Positions 32,077 through 42,568 of a stretch of 64,000 nucleotides of DNA are shown here, piece after piece. The stretch lies in assembly GCF_016906535.1 (NCBI RefSeq), contig NC_057385.1, forward strand, positions 1-64,000. Reading direction: 5' to 3'. The notes under the pieces are model-generated. The model did not search any database. It was not told the DNA's origin and saw only the letters and a list, made by a program, of their open reading frames with translations. The stretch comes from Rhizoctonia solani. Taxonomy: Eukaryota > Basidiomycota > Agaricomycetes > Cantharellales > Ceratobasidiaceae. The translations under genes and the position numbers were made by a program. Position 1 is the stretch's first letter. Every line of letters begins with the position of its first letter.

Positions 32077-34137
32077 TCAGTGCTTGTGGGAAGCGCGAGG
32101 GCGCTGGCGTGTATTGTCAAAATTGGTTTGTGTATATGGATTCGACTGTCTGGCGTTGGGGGGCGGAGTGGGCTGAGAGGGCTCGGGCTGAAAGGAAGTA
32201 ACTTCCCGTGGAGCATGGGCCGACATTGATGTCGACGCTAACGGTGCGGCCGAGCTAGAAACAGTTAACATGGCAGGGTTAATCGAGGTCGGTGGAGATG
32301 CTAGCTGCTGTCCAGACATGGGTTCCACCAACAGTTGAAAGCCCTTGTTGGCCATCCTGTCCCGCTCTTGTCTGAATTGGGCCATTAGGGATGATGACCG
32401 CCTCAGAAAGTCGTCCATGGAAGAAGTACCCAAATCTGATGAGAGAAACTCATCAATTTAAGATATTTTGGAGTTTTTTTAAAAACACTCACGCGCAGCC
32501 GGATTTTCTTCCCCACTTTGTGGTAGGACCGGGACCGGGGCCGGTGGGGCTAGTAGAGTAATATTTGCCTCGGGGTTATGGCCTAGTTTGGGCCTTGAAT
32601 AATTAGCGCTGAGAAACAAGCAAAAGGCAAGACTCACTTGTGCCATCCGGCAAAGTCTGACTGTGGTGGGAAGTGTGTTTTGGGTCACCAGAGAATGTAC
32701 CTTGCACTTCTTCCTCGTCTGTCTCAGGCACCTCTTCCATGAAGTCTTTCCTTCCCGTAGTCTCATCCAGTTGATTGCCCACGTCCATGTCCGCGCCCGC
32801 ATCAGCACCGGTATCTCCATGGGCGGGGGCAGGAGCGGGGGCAGGAGCGGGGGCAGGAGCGGGGGCAGGAGCGGGGGCGGGTTCGGGAGCAGGAGCAAGA
32901 GCAGGAGCAAGAGTGGGAGCAGACGCAGGGGTAGGAACAGGTTTGGGTGGGGGTGTAGACGCGGGTTCAGAAGCGGGTTTGGGGGCGGGCTTGGATACGG
33001 TGGCGGTGGCGGGAGCGGGCTCGGATTTGGGCTTGGGCTCAGGAGCGGGCGCGGGTTCGGGAGCGGGCGCTGCGTCTGCGTCTGCATCTGCGTCTGCATC
33101 TGCGTCTGCATCTGCGTCTGCATCTGCGTCTGCATCTGCATCTGCATCTGCATCTGCATCTACGTCCATATCCAACTCTATTCCTGAGTCTGGATTCATG
33201 GCCGGGATGGCCACCTCTGAGCCGGGGGTCGCAATCATGTGGGAGTCTTCCCCATTCCCCTCTCCCAAGTTTGTCCTAGAGGCTTCTCGCCTCTGCTCCT
33301 CTCTCCCTCTCTGTTCCAGCTCCACATTCTCCTGGCGGTCTTGTGACTCATTACCACCTTTGCCTTCGTCGCGAGTCACACTCGCTCGGGCATTCTTGCC
33401 AATCCGACCATGTGCGATAAACGCATCCCAGCTTTTGGTAGTAGTCCACCAAGCTGGCCTGGTCGGGCTGATCGGGAGTTGTTGAAAACAAGCCAACCTC
33501 CCTTCATGCTCCAGGGCAAAACTCTCTACTAGTTGCTCCCATGTTGACCTGTAATCCAAGAGCGGCTTTTGCATGGCGTATGAATAGCCTTTTGCTGTAT
33601 CAACCCATATGATAGGCTCTTTGCTATACAATTGAAGCATTACTGCGTAATTAAAGCAAATAATAATAGAACGTACTCACCCACCGCGCCATCCAAAAGA
33701 CGTCTCTTGATAGATAGCTTGGATACCCAATATCTCCATGTATTTGTTCTCCATGTCGCCAAAAGACGTGATATCCCACCATCCGGCCATAATGTGGAAG
33801 CAGGAATTGCCTGATATTGGTGCTACAAAACCAGTCAACCAAACGTCTTGAAAGAATTCATCTGACGCGTTTGCCAGCCCTTGGCATGTCCCCGCAAAAG
33901 GAAGACCGCCCTTCAGTATAGTAAACCCGGTAATTGAGCAACATATATCTTATGGAAACGCAAGAAAACGGTTAGGCATATGACAAGCAAAAAAGTAGAT
34001 TGCCTAGCTCTGTGCAACCAACTTTTATTCTGCCTGTTTTTTGATTTGCGCTTTCCCTTTTCAGCAAAGAACTTGTATTCTTCACCCACTATATTAACTT
34101 CAACCATTTCCACGTTGGTACTCTGAAAAGAACTCAT
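32077..34137 (-). CDS. Low-complexity (Ala-Asp/Ala-Pro) protein, 610 aa, five exons
   Basis: Exons 34137-34023, 33948-33685, 33642-32638, 32582-32493 and 32435-32077 close in phase (1,833 bases). The conserved N-terminal region reads LPFAGTCQGLANASDEFF, ISGNSCFHIMAGWWDITS, EPIIWVDTAKGYSYAMQKPL and SPTRPAWWTTTKSWDAFIAH. I recall this pattern from many Rhizoctonia predicted proteins of unknown function. Residues ~290-450 are repeats: about 14 Ala-Asp dipeptides, then Pro-Ala-rich repeats ending in eight or more Ala-Pro units. The C-terminus has a basic/polar helix (DDFLRRSSSLMAQFRQERDR) and a Pro/Gln-rich tail. No membrane segment or signal peptide. Probably nuclear or cytoplasmic; function unknown. 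One donor (GTGGGT, 33684) was chosen for phase; an overlapping GTGAGT four bases away breaks the frame. Confidence 0.7.
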
Positions 34138-35285
34138 GATGTCGAGAAAGCAAATGTAGCGAGAAGTGACACGCGTTGTTGTACTTTGCCCACGTGACAT
34201 TGGGCCGAAACGTGCCACCATTTGTGACGTGAACGTCAACTGTGCTTTATGCTACTCAGCCAAGCTTTTGTGTTAGTTTACACAACTAGATTATTCATTC
34301 TGGCTATGGAACCTCCTGCCCAGGACCATCTAATACAAACGGAGATCAGATAGTATGTTATATTGAATCTGGAACATATATATAACACTCATATGGGGTC
34401 AGCAATGCATATTAATACTATTTCCCGTTACAGGTTCCTGTATCCAAGCATTTCACGTATTAATTTATTCCAAACATCATTTTGAAGTATATATGCGACT
34501 ATTATACTTATATAAGGCTTCTTAGTGCGACGGGTCCTGTATAGTAGATGTTTGTATAGTAAATTGCCCTGTAATTCTGCCTGTAGATATAACAAGAAAG
34601 TACATGGTTTATATACAAGTAAGGGTGAGATATGAATGAGGGAGACCAATCAATACATGAATCACAGATGAGACAATAAGGAACATGAGATGAGGAGCAT
34701 GTATCTGCATATATATCTTCATATGAGACTGGCGATCATCTTCAACACATCAACCGAATACTTATGAACTTATTACCAAGTAGCAATATTGAAATGTTGA
34801 TAGCTCCCTTGATATTCAATTAACAGCTTACAGGATGTGTATCCTTGTCCTCGCCAATTTTTCTTACCTTGTTGAGCAGTCTCACCTACAGTGTTTCACC
34901 ATGTAACAGAACACCACTATGTGACGAGACACAGCCAGGATTTTGGTTGAGTAAAACCATACCATTACCAGATAGAGGCTGGGCCTGTTGGCCCACTCCT
35001 TGTTTTGTACACTACAATTGCTATCTAATGGCGCCAATCCAACATGTTAAATGTGCTTGGAGACAATGTATTGAGTATGCCAATGAGAAAGAATGAAGAA
35101 ACGCGCGCCTGGCTGGAGAAAACCCACCAAGCCCAAGCCAGAGAAAGGATGTGCTAAGCCCAAGCCAAAATTTCCGGACTTCTCGAGCAATGTGGAGTGC
35201 GACGACGAATGATTGTATATCTAAATATATGTGTCAATTATGCGTTACATTATACACTATCTCACTGCGTCTCGTCACGTGGTGA
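34138..35285. other. Intergenic stretch, AT-rich
   Basis: No gene supported. The 5' flank of the minus-strand gene includes a CACGTGAC near 34191. Confidence 0.4.
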
Positions 35286-35368
35286 TGTTTTTTTTTAAAA
35301 AGAAATACTATATTTAGCGAGCTACATGCAAACGAGGCAAACCGCTCGGGAGCACGTGGCGCCGTCCC
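35286..35368 (-). mobile_element. LINE 3' end only (83 bp), copy 3
   Basis: A poly(T) run, then GAGCTACATGCAAACGAGGC and AAACCGCTC, the same 3' end as copies 1 and 2. Flanked by GTCACGTGGTGA (35274-35285) and GTTACGTGGTGA (35369-35380), a 12-bp duplication with one mismatch. This is an extremely 5'-truncated insertion. Confidence 0.82.
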
Positions 35369-35380
35369 GTTACGTGGTGA

Positions 35381-36237
35381 AACACTGTATAGCTTCGCCC
35401 TTTGTACAATCCAAATGTCAGAAATTGCCTAAAAGCAAGGTGTAGAGACCTTAGGCACTACCGCATTTTGAGCATGTGGTGACCAAGTTTGGTGCCCGGG
35501 TTAGCATAAACGTACTTTGAAATCTCACCAGCATTGTTGCCTATGTTAAGTCATTGCATTTGTATGGTAATTTTATCATTGCACGGATTTTCTTCCTCCA
35601 AACTGGATGACCACACTTTGAAAACGTGGTGATACCAAAGATCTCTTATGGGCCGCAAAAGAAGACGCGCCTCAATTAACAAATGCGTATGTTTTGAAAG
35701 ATGATCAATACATGCCCATCCCCCATTTTTTTATTCCATTCTTAGAAGATAGTTGGAAACATCTCACGAAGATTTTGCAAGGACTCAACCCCCTTGATCT
35801 CTTTGGGAAAGCCAGAGGTCTCAGAGCGTTCTCAAAGTCTGTTTTGCACTTTGGTATTGGGCTTTAATGTTGGTCCCTGTAGGCGTGCTGATCTTACTTG
35901 TGTAGACGGACCCGGACATGCTGAGAAGGCAATTTCTCTTCTGTTCTCGTTTGTGCTGGGCTTGTGTGTACCGTTTCTCTATCGTGGTTTCTTTTTGGGG
36001 GTGTTCTTTTACAGTTCTATGATTATTTACAACCTGTCGAGTAGTTTGCCTTGGTTCGCATGTAACTCCCATTGGTTACCGAATGGAAATGCACTTAAAA
36101 AATGATCATCACGTGCATTACATGTTCAATTGAGCTGGCTACGTGGCAGTGTAAATTTAGCGGTCACATCTGTGTTTGCTCATACCGTGGTTCCCGTTTT
36201 GCGGCCTTGACACAAAATCTATATAAAACTTTGGAGA
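35381..36237. other. Intergenic stretch
   Basis: A 103-codon frame at 35794-36105 (+) has two hydrophobic segments (SLLFSFVLGLCVPFLY and FLGVFFYSSMIIYNL) and could be the end of a membrane protein, but no start, intron or homologue is evident. Otherwise nothing recognised. Confidence 0.35.
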
Positions 36238-37224
36238 ATGATGGCTCAGGTACAGGAAGAAAATATTGACGCAATGGATTTGTTGGAAATTTTCCCTGTG
36301 GGTATGAATCGGCAAAACCCTGACGAGGAGGGTGTGTACCTTCAGGAAGAGTATCTGTTTCAAGATGTATCTAAACGTGAGATCGAGTATATTCTCATCG
36401 GAGTTATTGCATAAATTAACCATCTCTTAGCGTTCGGCCGTGTGTTGTCGTTTTTTGAATTCCGCTTGAACGGGGAACCAGTGGTTGTGGACGCCAATGG
36501 GATCCTCCCAGACGGTTCAAGTGATATGGAGGTTGTGGGGATGATAGGAACTCTGTACGGAAAGGAAGGTCTTTTTGGACAGTGTGGTTGGTTTGGCAAC
36601 TACGATTTAGATTGGTTCTGGGTACGTATCACAGGGATTTGTGCACTTGAAGTTACCACCAATATTTGATTCCGTCGTGGGTGAGTAAAATGATCAATCA
36701 AACTGTTACCAGGTGGTATGGCTTAAGCTGGCTAAAGGGAACGGTGTGTTTGGTTATATACAAAGAAGGGGGAATATGCAATGCTGCTGCCTCACAAGAC
36801 GTATAGAGACATGTGGGAAGAGACGTTGTATGACTTAGGTCCAGGCGCCTTGTCCGCCATGTTTAAACAATGGCCTGCTCAAGGTGCACAACCACCATGG
36901 TGGCCAGATAGGTGGAAGGACGACTGGCCATTCGAACAGGAGGTTGGATCCAAGCAACGGGCCTCCACGGACGTTCAAGAGCACGAGTTACTCAGTAGGC
37001 AAGCGGAGATGCCTGGTGATTCGTGGTTGTTGATTGGAGCAAGGAGCGAACAGGAGAATCAAGGTCAAATGTTGACTAACCTTGATCACCGTTCAGGCTG
37101 GCTCCTTGAACCAAGTGGAGATACCACCTTACCCTCCGGCGGCATTACCAAAAGTGATCCGGATCCCCCTCATAATACATCTTGCGCAAAAACACGATTG
37201 GGCAGGAGGCTGAGAAAGCTTTAG
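36238..37224 (+). CDS. Hypothetical protein, ~262 aa, three exons
   Basis: Exons 36238-36376, 36431-36621 and 36766-37224 join with closing phases. Intron 1 is 54 bp (GTGAGA..CTCTTAG, with TTAAC upstream) and removes an otherwise in-frame TAA at 36412. Intron 2 starts GTACGT at 36622. Its acceptor is uncertain: CAG at 36712 is a stronger site, but the exon it opens frameshifts near 36780, so I prefer AAG at 36765. Visible features: acidic N-terminus (MMAQVQEENIDAMDLL), FEFRLNGEPVVVDANGILPD, WFGNYDLDWFW, then a Trp/Pro-rich PPWWPDRWKDDWPF and a basic C-terminus GRRLRKL. No family recognised; WWP-type segments often occur in fungal nuclear proteins of unknown role. Confidence 0.5.
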
Positions 37225-38465
37225 CGTTTTTAGTATATTTTGGGGGACATCAATATATGTGTACTGGGGTGTGAGAATTGTTTCTTGTATCACGAATTGA
37301 TTAATAAATATTTTTGATTCCTATGTTAGATGCTTACACCAAGCATTAACCCTTCTGGCACACACAAGCAATGAGTGGATCCACTGTCTTACTTTAAATT
37401 CCATGAGTCTTACTGACCCGTTGTACCTCCAGGACTCAAAATTAATTTGCTAAACATGTATGCTTCTGAGACACACTATGACGTGATAAGATCTTGAAAA
37501 TCAGTATATCAGTAAAAGACATCTTTTTCCAGTATAATTTGGCCTGAAAACTACAACATCAATATGCTTTCCTCAGTACAAATCAGACCAAGGGAGAATT
37601 GATATTTAAAGTTAGCATATATTGGCCCTGATTACAGTTCAATTCCAACTTAAATACACATTCTTATTTTTGGTATTTTAACCTTATACAGTGTACACAA
37701 TAACTTAAGTTTGAGGATATTTAATATCAATTGAATCTTGATAAAAAATATGGATATAAAAAAACACAGATACAATGCAGAAAAAAGGAAAAAGATGAAA
37801 GATAAAAGATAAAAGATGAAAGATGGGGGGTGGAAGATAAAAGATAAAAGAAAAGTAGAAAAAAAACAGAAAGTATGACATAAGATTAAAGCAAAATAAC
37901 AGTAGGTGTCATAACCCATACTGGAAGGGTTATTACCATTTATATCCACTGTCAAAGATATATAGTATATATGATGCACAGTGATATATGAATAATATAT
38001 ATTGCTGGGGATGTTGCACTCCCCCTGCCCCCCTAGCTGTGGACCAATGTTAAGGGAGTCTGCAGGCAAGGTCTGAATAATATATTATAGAAGAGATTAT
38101 GTCATCCCCCCCCACCTCAAATCCATAGTAGTTTAGTATAGTATTTGATAAAGGACTGGAGGGGGGGAGGTCATGTGACCCTGGTGGACTGTCAGTCTCT
38201 AAGTCATGAGCGCTTAGAGTAATGACAGTTCTGACTGCATATATGTGAGTATATGCGGCCTTCTAAAGACTGTGGAATATCCTATTAATAGTTGGCTTGG
38301 TCAGGAGACATGCCAGCAAAGGCATGGGTCATGACAGTTGGTTGGTGTTATGTATCACACAATATTGCATTCACAGCTCACCATCCACAATAATCTGCAT
38401 ATATCTGACTTTCTGATTTAATGGCCATTTGTCTCTTATTTTCCATTATTCCTGTCATTACTCTA
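37225..38465. other. AT-rich intergenic tract with polypurine run
   Basis: 37785-37870 is a near-continuous purine run built of AAAGATRAAAGAT words. No coding sequence is supported; the minus-strand frame at 38069-37650 is low-complexity Phe/Leu/Ser. Confidence 0.5.
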
Positions 38466-39573
38466 TGTAACGCTCATATTGACTGTATGTGTTACATATC
38501 GTTCAATAGAGCTCCTTTCGCTCGTTCTAACGCTGCCTGTCACGTGCTCATACGATAAGATCTCATGGAGATATTAGCTTCACAAGATTCTATCTATGTG
38601 GCTCAAGTACCTTACTAATCATTATATTTGTATCTTTACATCTAGCTCATCACATGACTAGCTCTAACTTGGGAGATGAACCTTATTCCTAGCTTAGTTG
38701 AGTCATACCTCTCATGAGATTACTAAGGTTCTCCTTATCTAGTAATCTCTAGTGGCACTGCAAATCCTGCTTATGAGTCACTCTGCTTGCCACCAGAATG
38801 ACTCACACTAATGACTCACTCTAAGTGCTCATTGGCTGCCAAGCATTTCTTGATAGACTGAGTCATGTACTTAGATGTTTCTATTTTTAACTAATTGCAG
38901 TTCAACCCAAGAGCAGTCACATTCCATCCTAGTCATATCTGTGCCTTCCCACCCACCAATCAAAGTCTTAGGAAACACAGTCCTAAGCAAGTCATACTCA
39001 TACTCTGACTAGGTGAATGACTCAGTAACCTTGCCACTCTAGGGTATAAAAGGGGACTCTTGCATACCCTTGGAGGGCACCCACTTTACTCCACCTCACT
39101 GTTACTGTTGACTGTCACTCTTGGGTTTGGGCTTGCCCCCCTCAATTGTGTGATATATTGTGCCTCAAGATTTCAAATAACTTAAACTTGTATAAGTGGA
39201 TCTCCCAAGTACCCATAGTGTGGAAAGGTTGTAGACCTGATACAGAGTTCTTAGGTTAAGTGAACAGAAGGCAATCATCCTTAAAGAAGGATATATACTA
39301 AGTAACCAGTTAGTTCCTGCAACTAGGAGTGAAACTTACATAACTATCTCTGCCAAAGGGAACCTGAGCCAGTACTCTTGCTCTTACAGAAATACTTACT
39401 AAGACACTTTACACTGAGAAAGGATATATCTGTAGTTGATTGTATTCAAGATAGCTAGACCCAGAGAACCCTAAAGAAGCTACTTCTTTACTTAGCTTGG
39501 AAATTGGGAAATCTTCCAACACAGACTCTGCTTAGCACCAGAGTCTCAACCTCTTTTCCCCCAATTTACAACA
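38466..39573 (+). mobile_element. LTR-like sequence with TATA box (boundaries uncertain)
   Basis: Starts TGTAACGC and ends TTTACAACA, with a strong promoter in the middle (TATAAAAG at 39045-39052) preceded by six TGASTCA sites. It has no coding capacity. The right end joins an LTR-B fragment. No target duplication is visible, so it is either truncated or not a true LTR. Confidence 0.45.
38699..39052 (+). promoter_or_regulatory. Cluster of six AP-1/Gcn4-type sites upstream of a TATA box
   Basis: TGASTCA occurs at 38699, 38774, 38799, 38812, 38859 and 39018, and the TATA box at 39045. Under uniform base composition about 0.04 such words would be expected in this length. The core is that bound by fungal bZIP activators of the Gcn4/CPC1 class. 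Confidence 0.6.
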
Positions 39574-39878
39574 GTTGGCCTCCTTATATATTACAGAGGT
39601 AGACTAATTTACAAATACATGTTATCCAATTCCATAACCAATAAGAACCCTGCTCTGCAGTTGGCCTTACTCATGCATACATGTCACTGACATGTCATAG
39701 TGATGTCATCAGGTGGAGGTGGCTATGCATGCTGACTAAGCAAGGATGGGGATGTGGCTTGGCGCTAAGCATATGATATAAGCGCCAAGGTCACATGATT
39801 GAAAACATTGTCCATTCTTCTTTGTTTAAATTTGAGAAAATCAGAATAAATTCTGTGGTATTGAATGTGTCTACAACA
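39572..39878 (-). mobile_element. Truncated LTR-B
   Basis: Matches the first ~305 bp of LTR-B read on the minus strand (ends TGTCTACAACA on plus), including the TATATATTAC box and GGCGCTAAGC..GGCGC region. The other ~265 bp are missing at the junction with the LTR-like sequence on the left. Confidence 0.8.
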
Positions 39879-40226
39879 TGTGGATACAGCAGCAAAGTGC
39901 AACACTTTTAAGAAGGGCACAGGAGCCAATGCAGGTGAGCAGGTATGTCACACATGCACAGCTTGTAGCTATTCTAACATGATACCAGGTTCCAGACCAG
40001 CAACCAACCAACAGGAAGAATTACCTGCAACTTGACCAAGTGGCCCACCACAAAGTAGTTGGCAATTTGAGTAGTTATCACGGCAGTAGCTATAGTGCTG
40101 GCTCTTATACAACAGTGTTTCTGAACAATTGGGGCATATTTCCCTGATTTTATGATCCTTTTCTTTCTCTACATGTATCTAGAATGATATATAATCAGCT
40201 ATTTTTGCATGCAATTGGATGACAGA
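39879..40226. other. Intergenic stretch
   Basis: Nothing recognisable. Confidence 0.35.
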
Positions 40227-40400
40227 TGTCATAAACAGATGAAAATAGAACTAGCTGGAATTGAAACCAGCTTGACCACTAAGCCATAGAGCCCTATTAT
40301 TCCTCTGCTGACAACCCATGATTACACCTGCTACCCCCCAAATTTGGGCTTGGGCCAGCATGCAACCACTTGTACTGGTCATGTGACTGTGTCCAGGACA
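40227..40400 (-). mobile_element. Solo TRIM LTR, TSD ACAGA
   Basis: 174 bp, plus strand TGTCATAAACAG..GTGTCCAGGACA, flanked by ACAGA at 40222-40226 and 40401-40405. Over 90% similar by eye to the LTRs of the complete TRIM at 48019-48453 in inverse orientation. A solo copy with a 5-bp duplication supports an LTR rather than a SINE origin. Confidence 0.88.
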
Positions 40401-40508
40401 ACAGATTATTTGGTACAACAAGGACTGGCTACAAGGTCAAATGGAGCTGACAAATGAGCCTACTCAGTCCCTTGGGAACCATGGTATAGTCCTAGCAGGG
40501 CTGTTTTT

Positions 40509-40560
40509 CAGTCCCAGATACAGTCCCAAACAGTCCCAAACAGTCCCAAACAGTCCCAGA
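40509..40560. repeat. CAGTCCCAAA 10-bp tandem repeat
   Basis: Three perfect CAGTCCCAAA units (40521-40550) with degenerate units on both sides; the word CAGTCC recurs a further seven or so times to 40770. Confidence 0.75.
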
Positions 40561-40794
40561 CATCCTGTCAGTAAGTCTGATTTGCAGGCCTTTGGGGACT
40601 GATCAATGTCATGGAAGTTGGTTTGTTGGTTTCAGCCCAATAGGCTTCTTCCAGTCCCTTGCATGCCATTTGATAGTCCAGGCTGGGCCAAAGTTCAGTT
40701 CAGGGTGGACTGGCTTTTGGCTCCAATGGGGTTGTATTCAGTCCCTGCTCCAAGCTAGAACCCAGTCCCAGCATCCCCCATAGTGATATATATG

Positions 40795-40862
40795 ACAGTG
40801 TTAATTCAGTCATGTGACCTGTATGAGTCTTATCTTCTGTGCATACTGCATACACATACTAG
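40795..40862. repeat. Dispersed fragment of the 276-bp satellite
   Basis: About 65 bp (GTGTTAATTCAGTCATGTGA.. to TGTGCATACTGCATACACAT) match the unit end of the array at 59521-60840, including a decayed copy of the palindrome. Confidence 0.7.
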
Positions 40863-40914
40863 TGCTTACCCCCTTTTGATACAATGAAATTTGTACCCCC
40901 CTTTGATTGAAGGC

Positions 40915-42040
40915 TGTCCTAGATGTCTGTAAGGACGTTGAGGGAGCGGGCGCTTGTGGCCGTGTGACTAATAAAGTTATACTGCTTAAGGCAGCAAGCT
41001 TCTACCCCACAATGTCTAACTACTAAACTACAATGACCAAGGCCTTAAGGGCATTGGCTAACTACGTATGTACAGTGAGGTTGATGCTTAAGGTGTTGTG
41101 GGTGCTAAGTAATCTGGCTGTAAGGCCTTGTACAGTGGTGGGATGCAACAAGAGGTAATCAACCTGGGTGTTACCATGGTCAGTTGGCCTCTTTATATAT
41201 TACAGAGGTGATCTAATTACAAATGTATAATATGCAAAACTATAACCAATAAGAATCCCGCTCTGCAGTTGGTCTTACTCATGCATACATGTCACTGATG
41301 TGTCATCAGGTGGAGGTGGCTACATATGATGAGGTAAGCATGGATGGGGACATGGCTTGGCGCTTAGTGTGTGATATAAGCGCTGAAGTCACATGATTGA
41401 AAATTGTTACAACCTCCCCACCTATACCACTGGATTTGGACAATTTTTCTGATATTTTTACTATTTTTTACAAACCCTTTATCTTATGTTTTTCAATCAC
41501 GTGACCTCGGCGCTTATTATGCCAAGATGCCGCGCCAAGATGCCGTGCCAAGGGCGCTTAGGAGAAATCCACGCTTCTGCACAGCCTGCAGCACACTTCT
41601 CTTTTCACATATTTACTTCTTTTCTCACAAGCACAGACCATGTAGATAGTGCCCATAGTCTTATATATACAGCAGGGAAATTGCTTGGAGACCCCAAGTC
41701 AATTTTACCTTGTCTCATATTCATTGAGGAGGATTACCCAGCCAGCTAAGTAGCTGGCCCCCATCAGTTCTCAGACATCCACTCCTACTTAACTCACCAC
41801 ACCTCCTAGGCCTAAGGCCCCTTTGCCAATAGTATAGATAGTTAGTTGCCCTACGCAACCTTAGCATAGCCCATTAGTTAGATTACATAAGTCCTGCTTG
41901 TAGTAGTACAGCCTTAAGCGCCTGCCTTCACTAGCATGTACCCACCTTACAGTGGTGTACAACAAAATGTAGTCCGTTAGGCTTTGTTTAAATTCAAGAA
42001 TATAGGAATAAATTCCATTGGTATATGTGTGTCTACAACA
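40915..42040 (-). mobile_element. Solo LTR-B, TSD AAGGC, with LTR-A nested inside
   Basis: Plus strand TGTCCTAGAT..GTCTACAACA, flanked by AAGGC at 40910-40914 and 42041-42045. An LTR-A at 41405-41964 splits it within the ATTGAAAATG region. Confidence 0.92.
41405..41964 (+). mobile_element. Solo LTR-A nested in LTR-B
   Basis: 560 bp, TGTTACAACC..GTACAACA. The flanking AAAT on both sides gives a 4-5 bp duplication; the LTR-B sequence resumes exactly after it. Confidence 0.9.
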
Positions 42041-42045
42041 AAGGC

Positions 42046-42568
42046 CACATATCTCCTGTAAAATGAGTGATAAAAAACTGACATAAATAAGTAGCATAGA
42101 TACTTACCCTAAACACATTCTCAGCTAAAAATTCAAGTGAAAAGTGGGCTACTCAATCACTGAGAGCGCATACAAAGGCCGATTTTTTGACTTTTTGGAT
42201 AAACAGTAAATCTCTGGTTGCTCAGGGTCAATAAGAAATTGGCTTGGACTGAGACAAAAAAGAAGACACAGGTTAATGTGCATAACATGCACGATATTCT
42301 AACTATCCAAGTCCTTTGGTGAACTTGTACAGGTCTATAAGACATTTTTGAAGACAAACATGAGCAGGGATCCACTTTGAACCTAGTGGTGGCATCATGG
42401 AGATAAAACAAGGCTATTCCTAAAATAATCTTCTCAGCAAGGCAGCCCAACAATGCAAGTGTTCATAGGGGGGGTAGACACCCCTGCTCTTCACCATCAT
42501 TCTTGAAGGACGGTTATGGTGATATTGGGACTCTTTGATTTGATGCATGTAGCTAATCATACATACAG
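42046..42568. other. Intergenic stretch left of the pogo-like transposase
   Basis: May include the 5' end of the DNA transposon, but I could not identify its inverted repeat or TA duplication. Confidence 0.35.

Noticed and set aside
32479..33485. Long Gly/Arg-, Pro/Leu- and Gly/Ala-rich frames on both strands
   Set aside because: Alternate-frame readings of the AD/AP repeat exon of the minus-strand gene.
36412..36414. In-frame TAA as a C-to-T nonsense mutation
   Set aside because: A 54-bp intron starting GTGAGA at 36377 removes it and keeps the phase.
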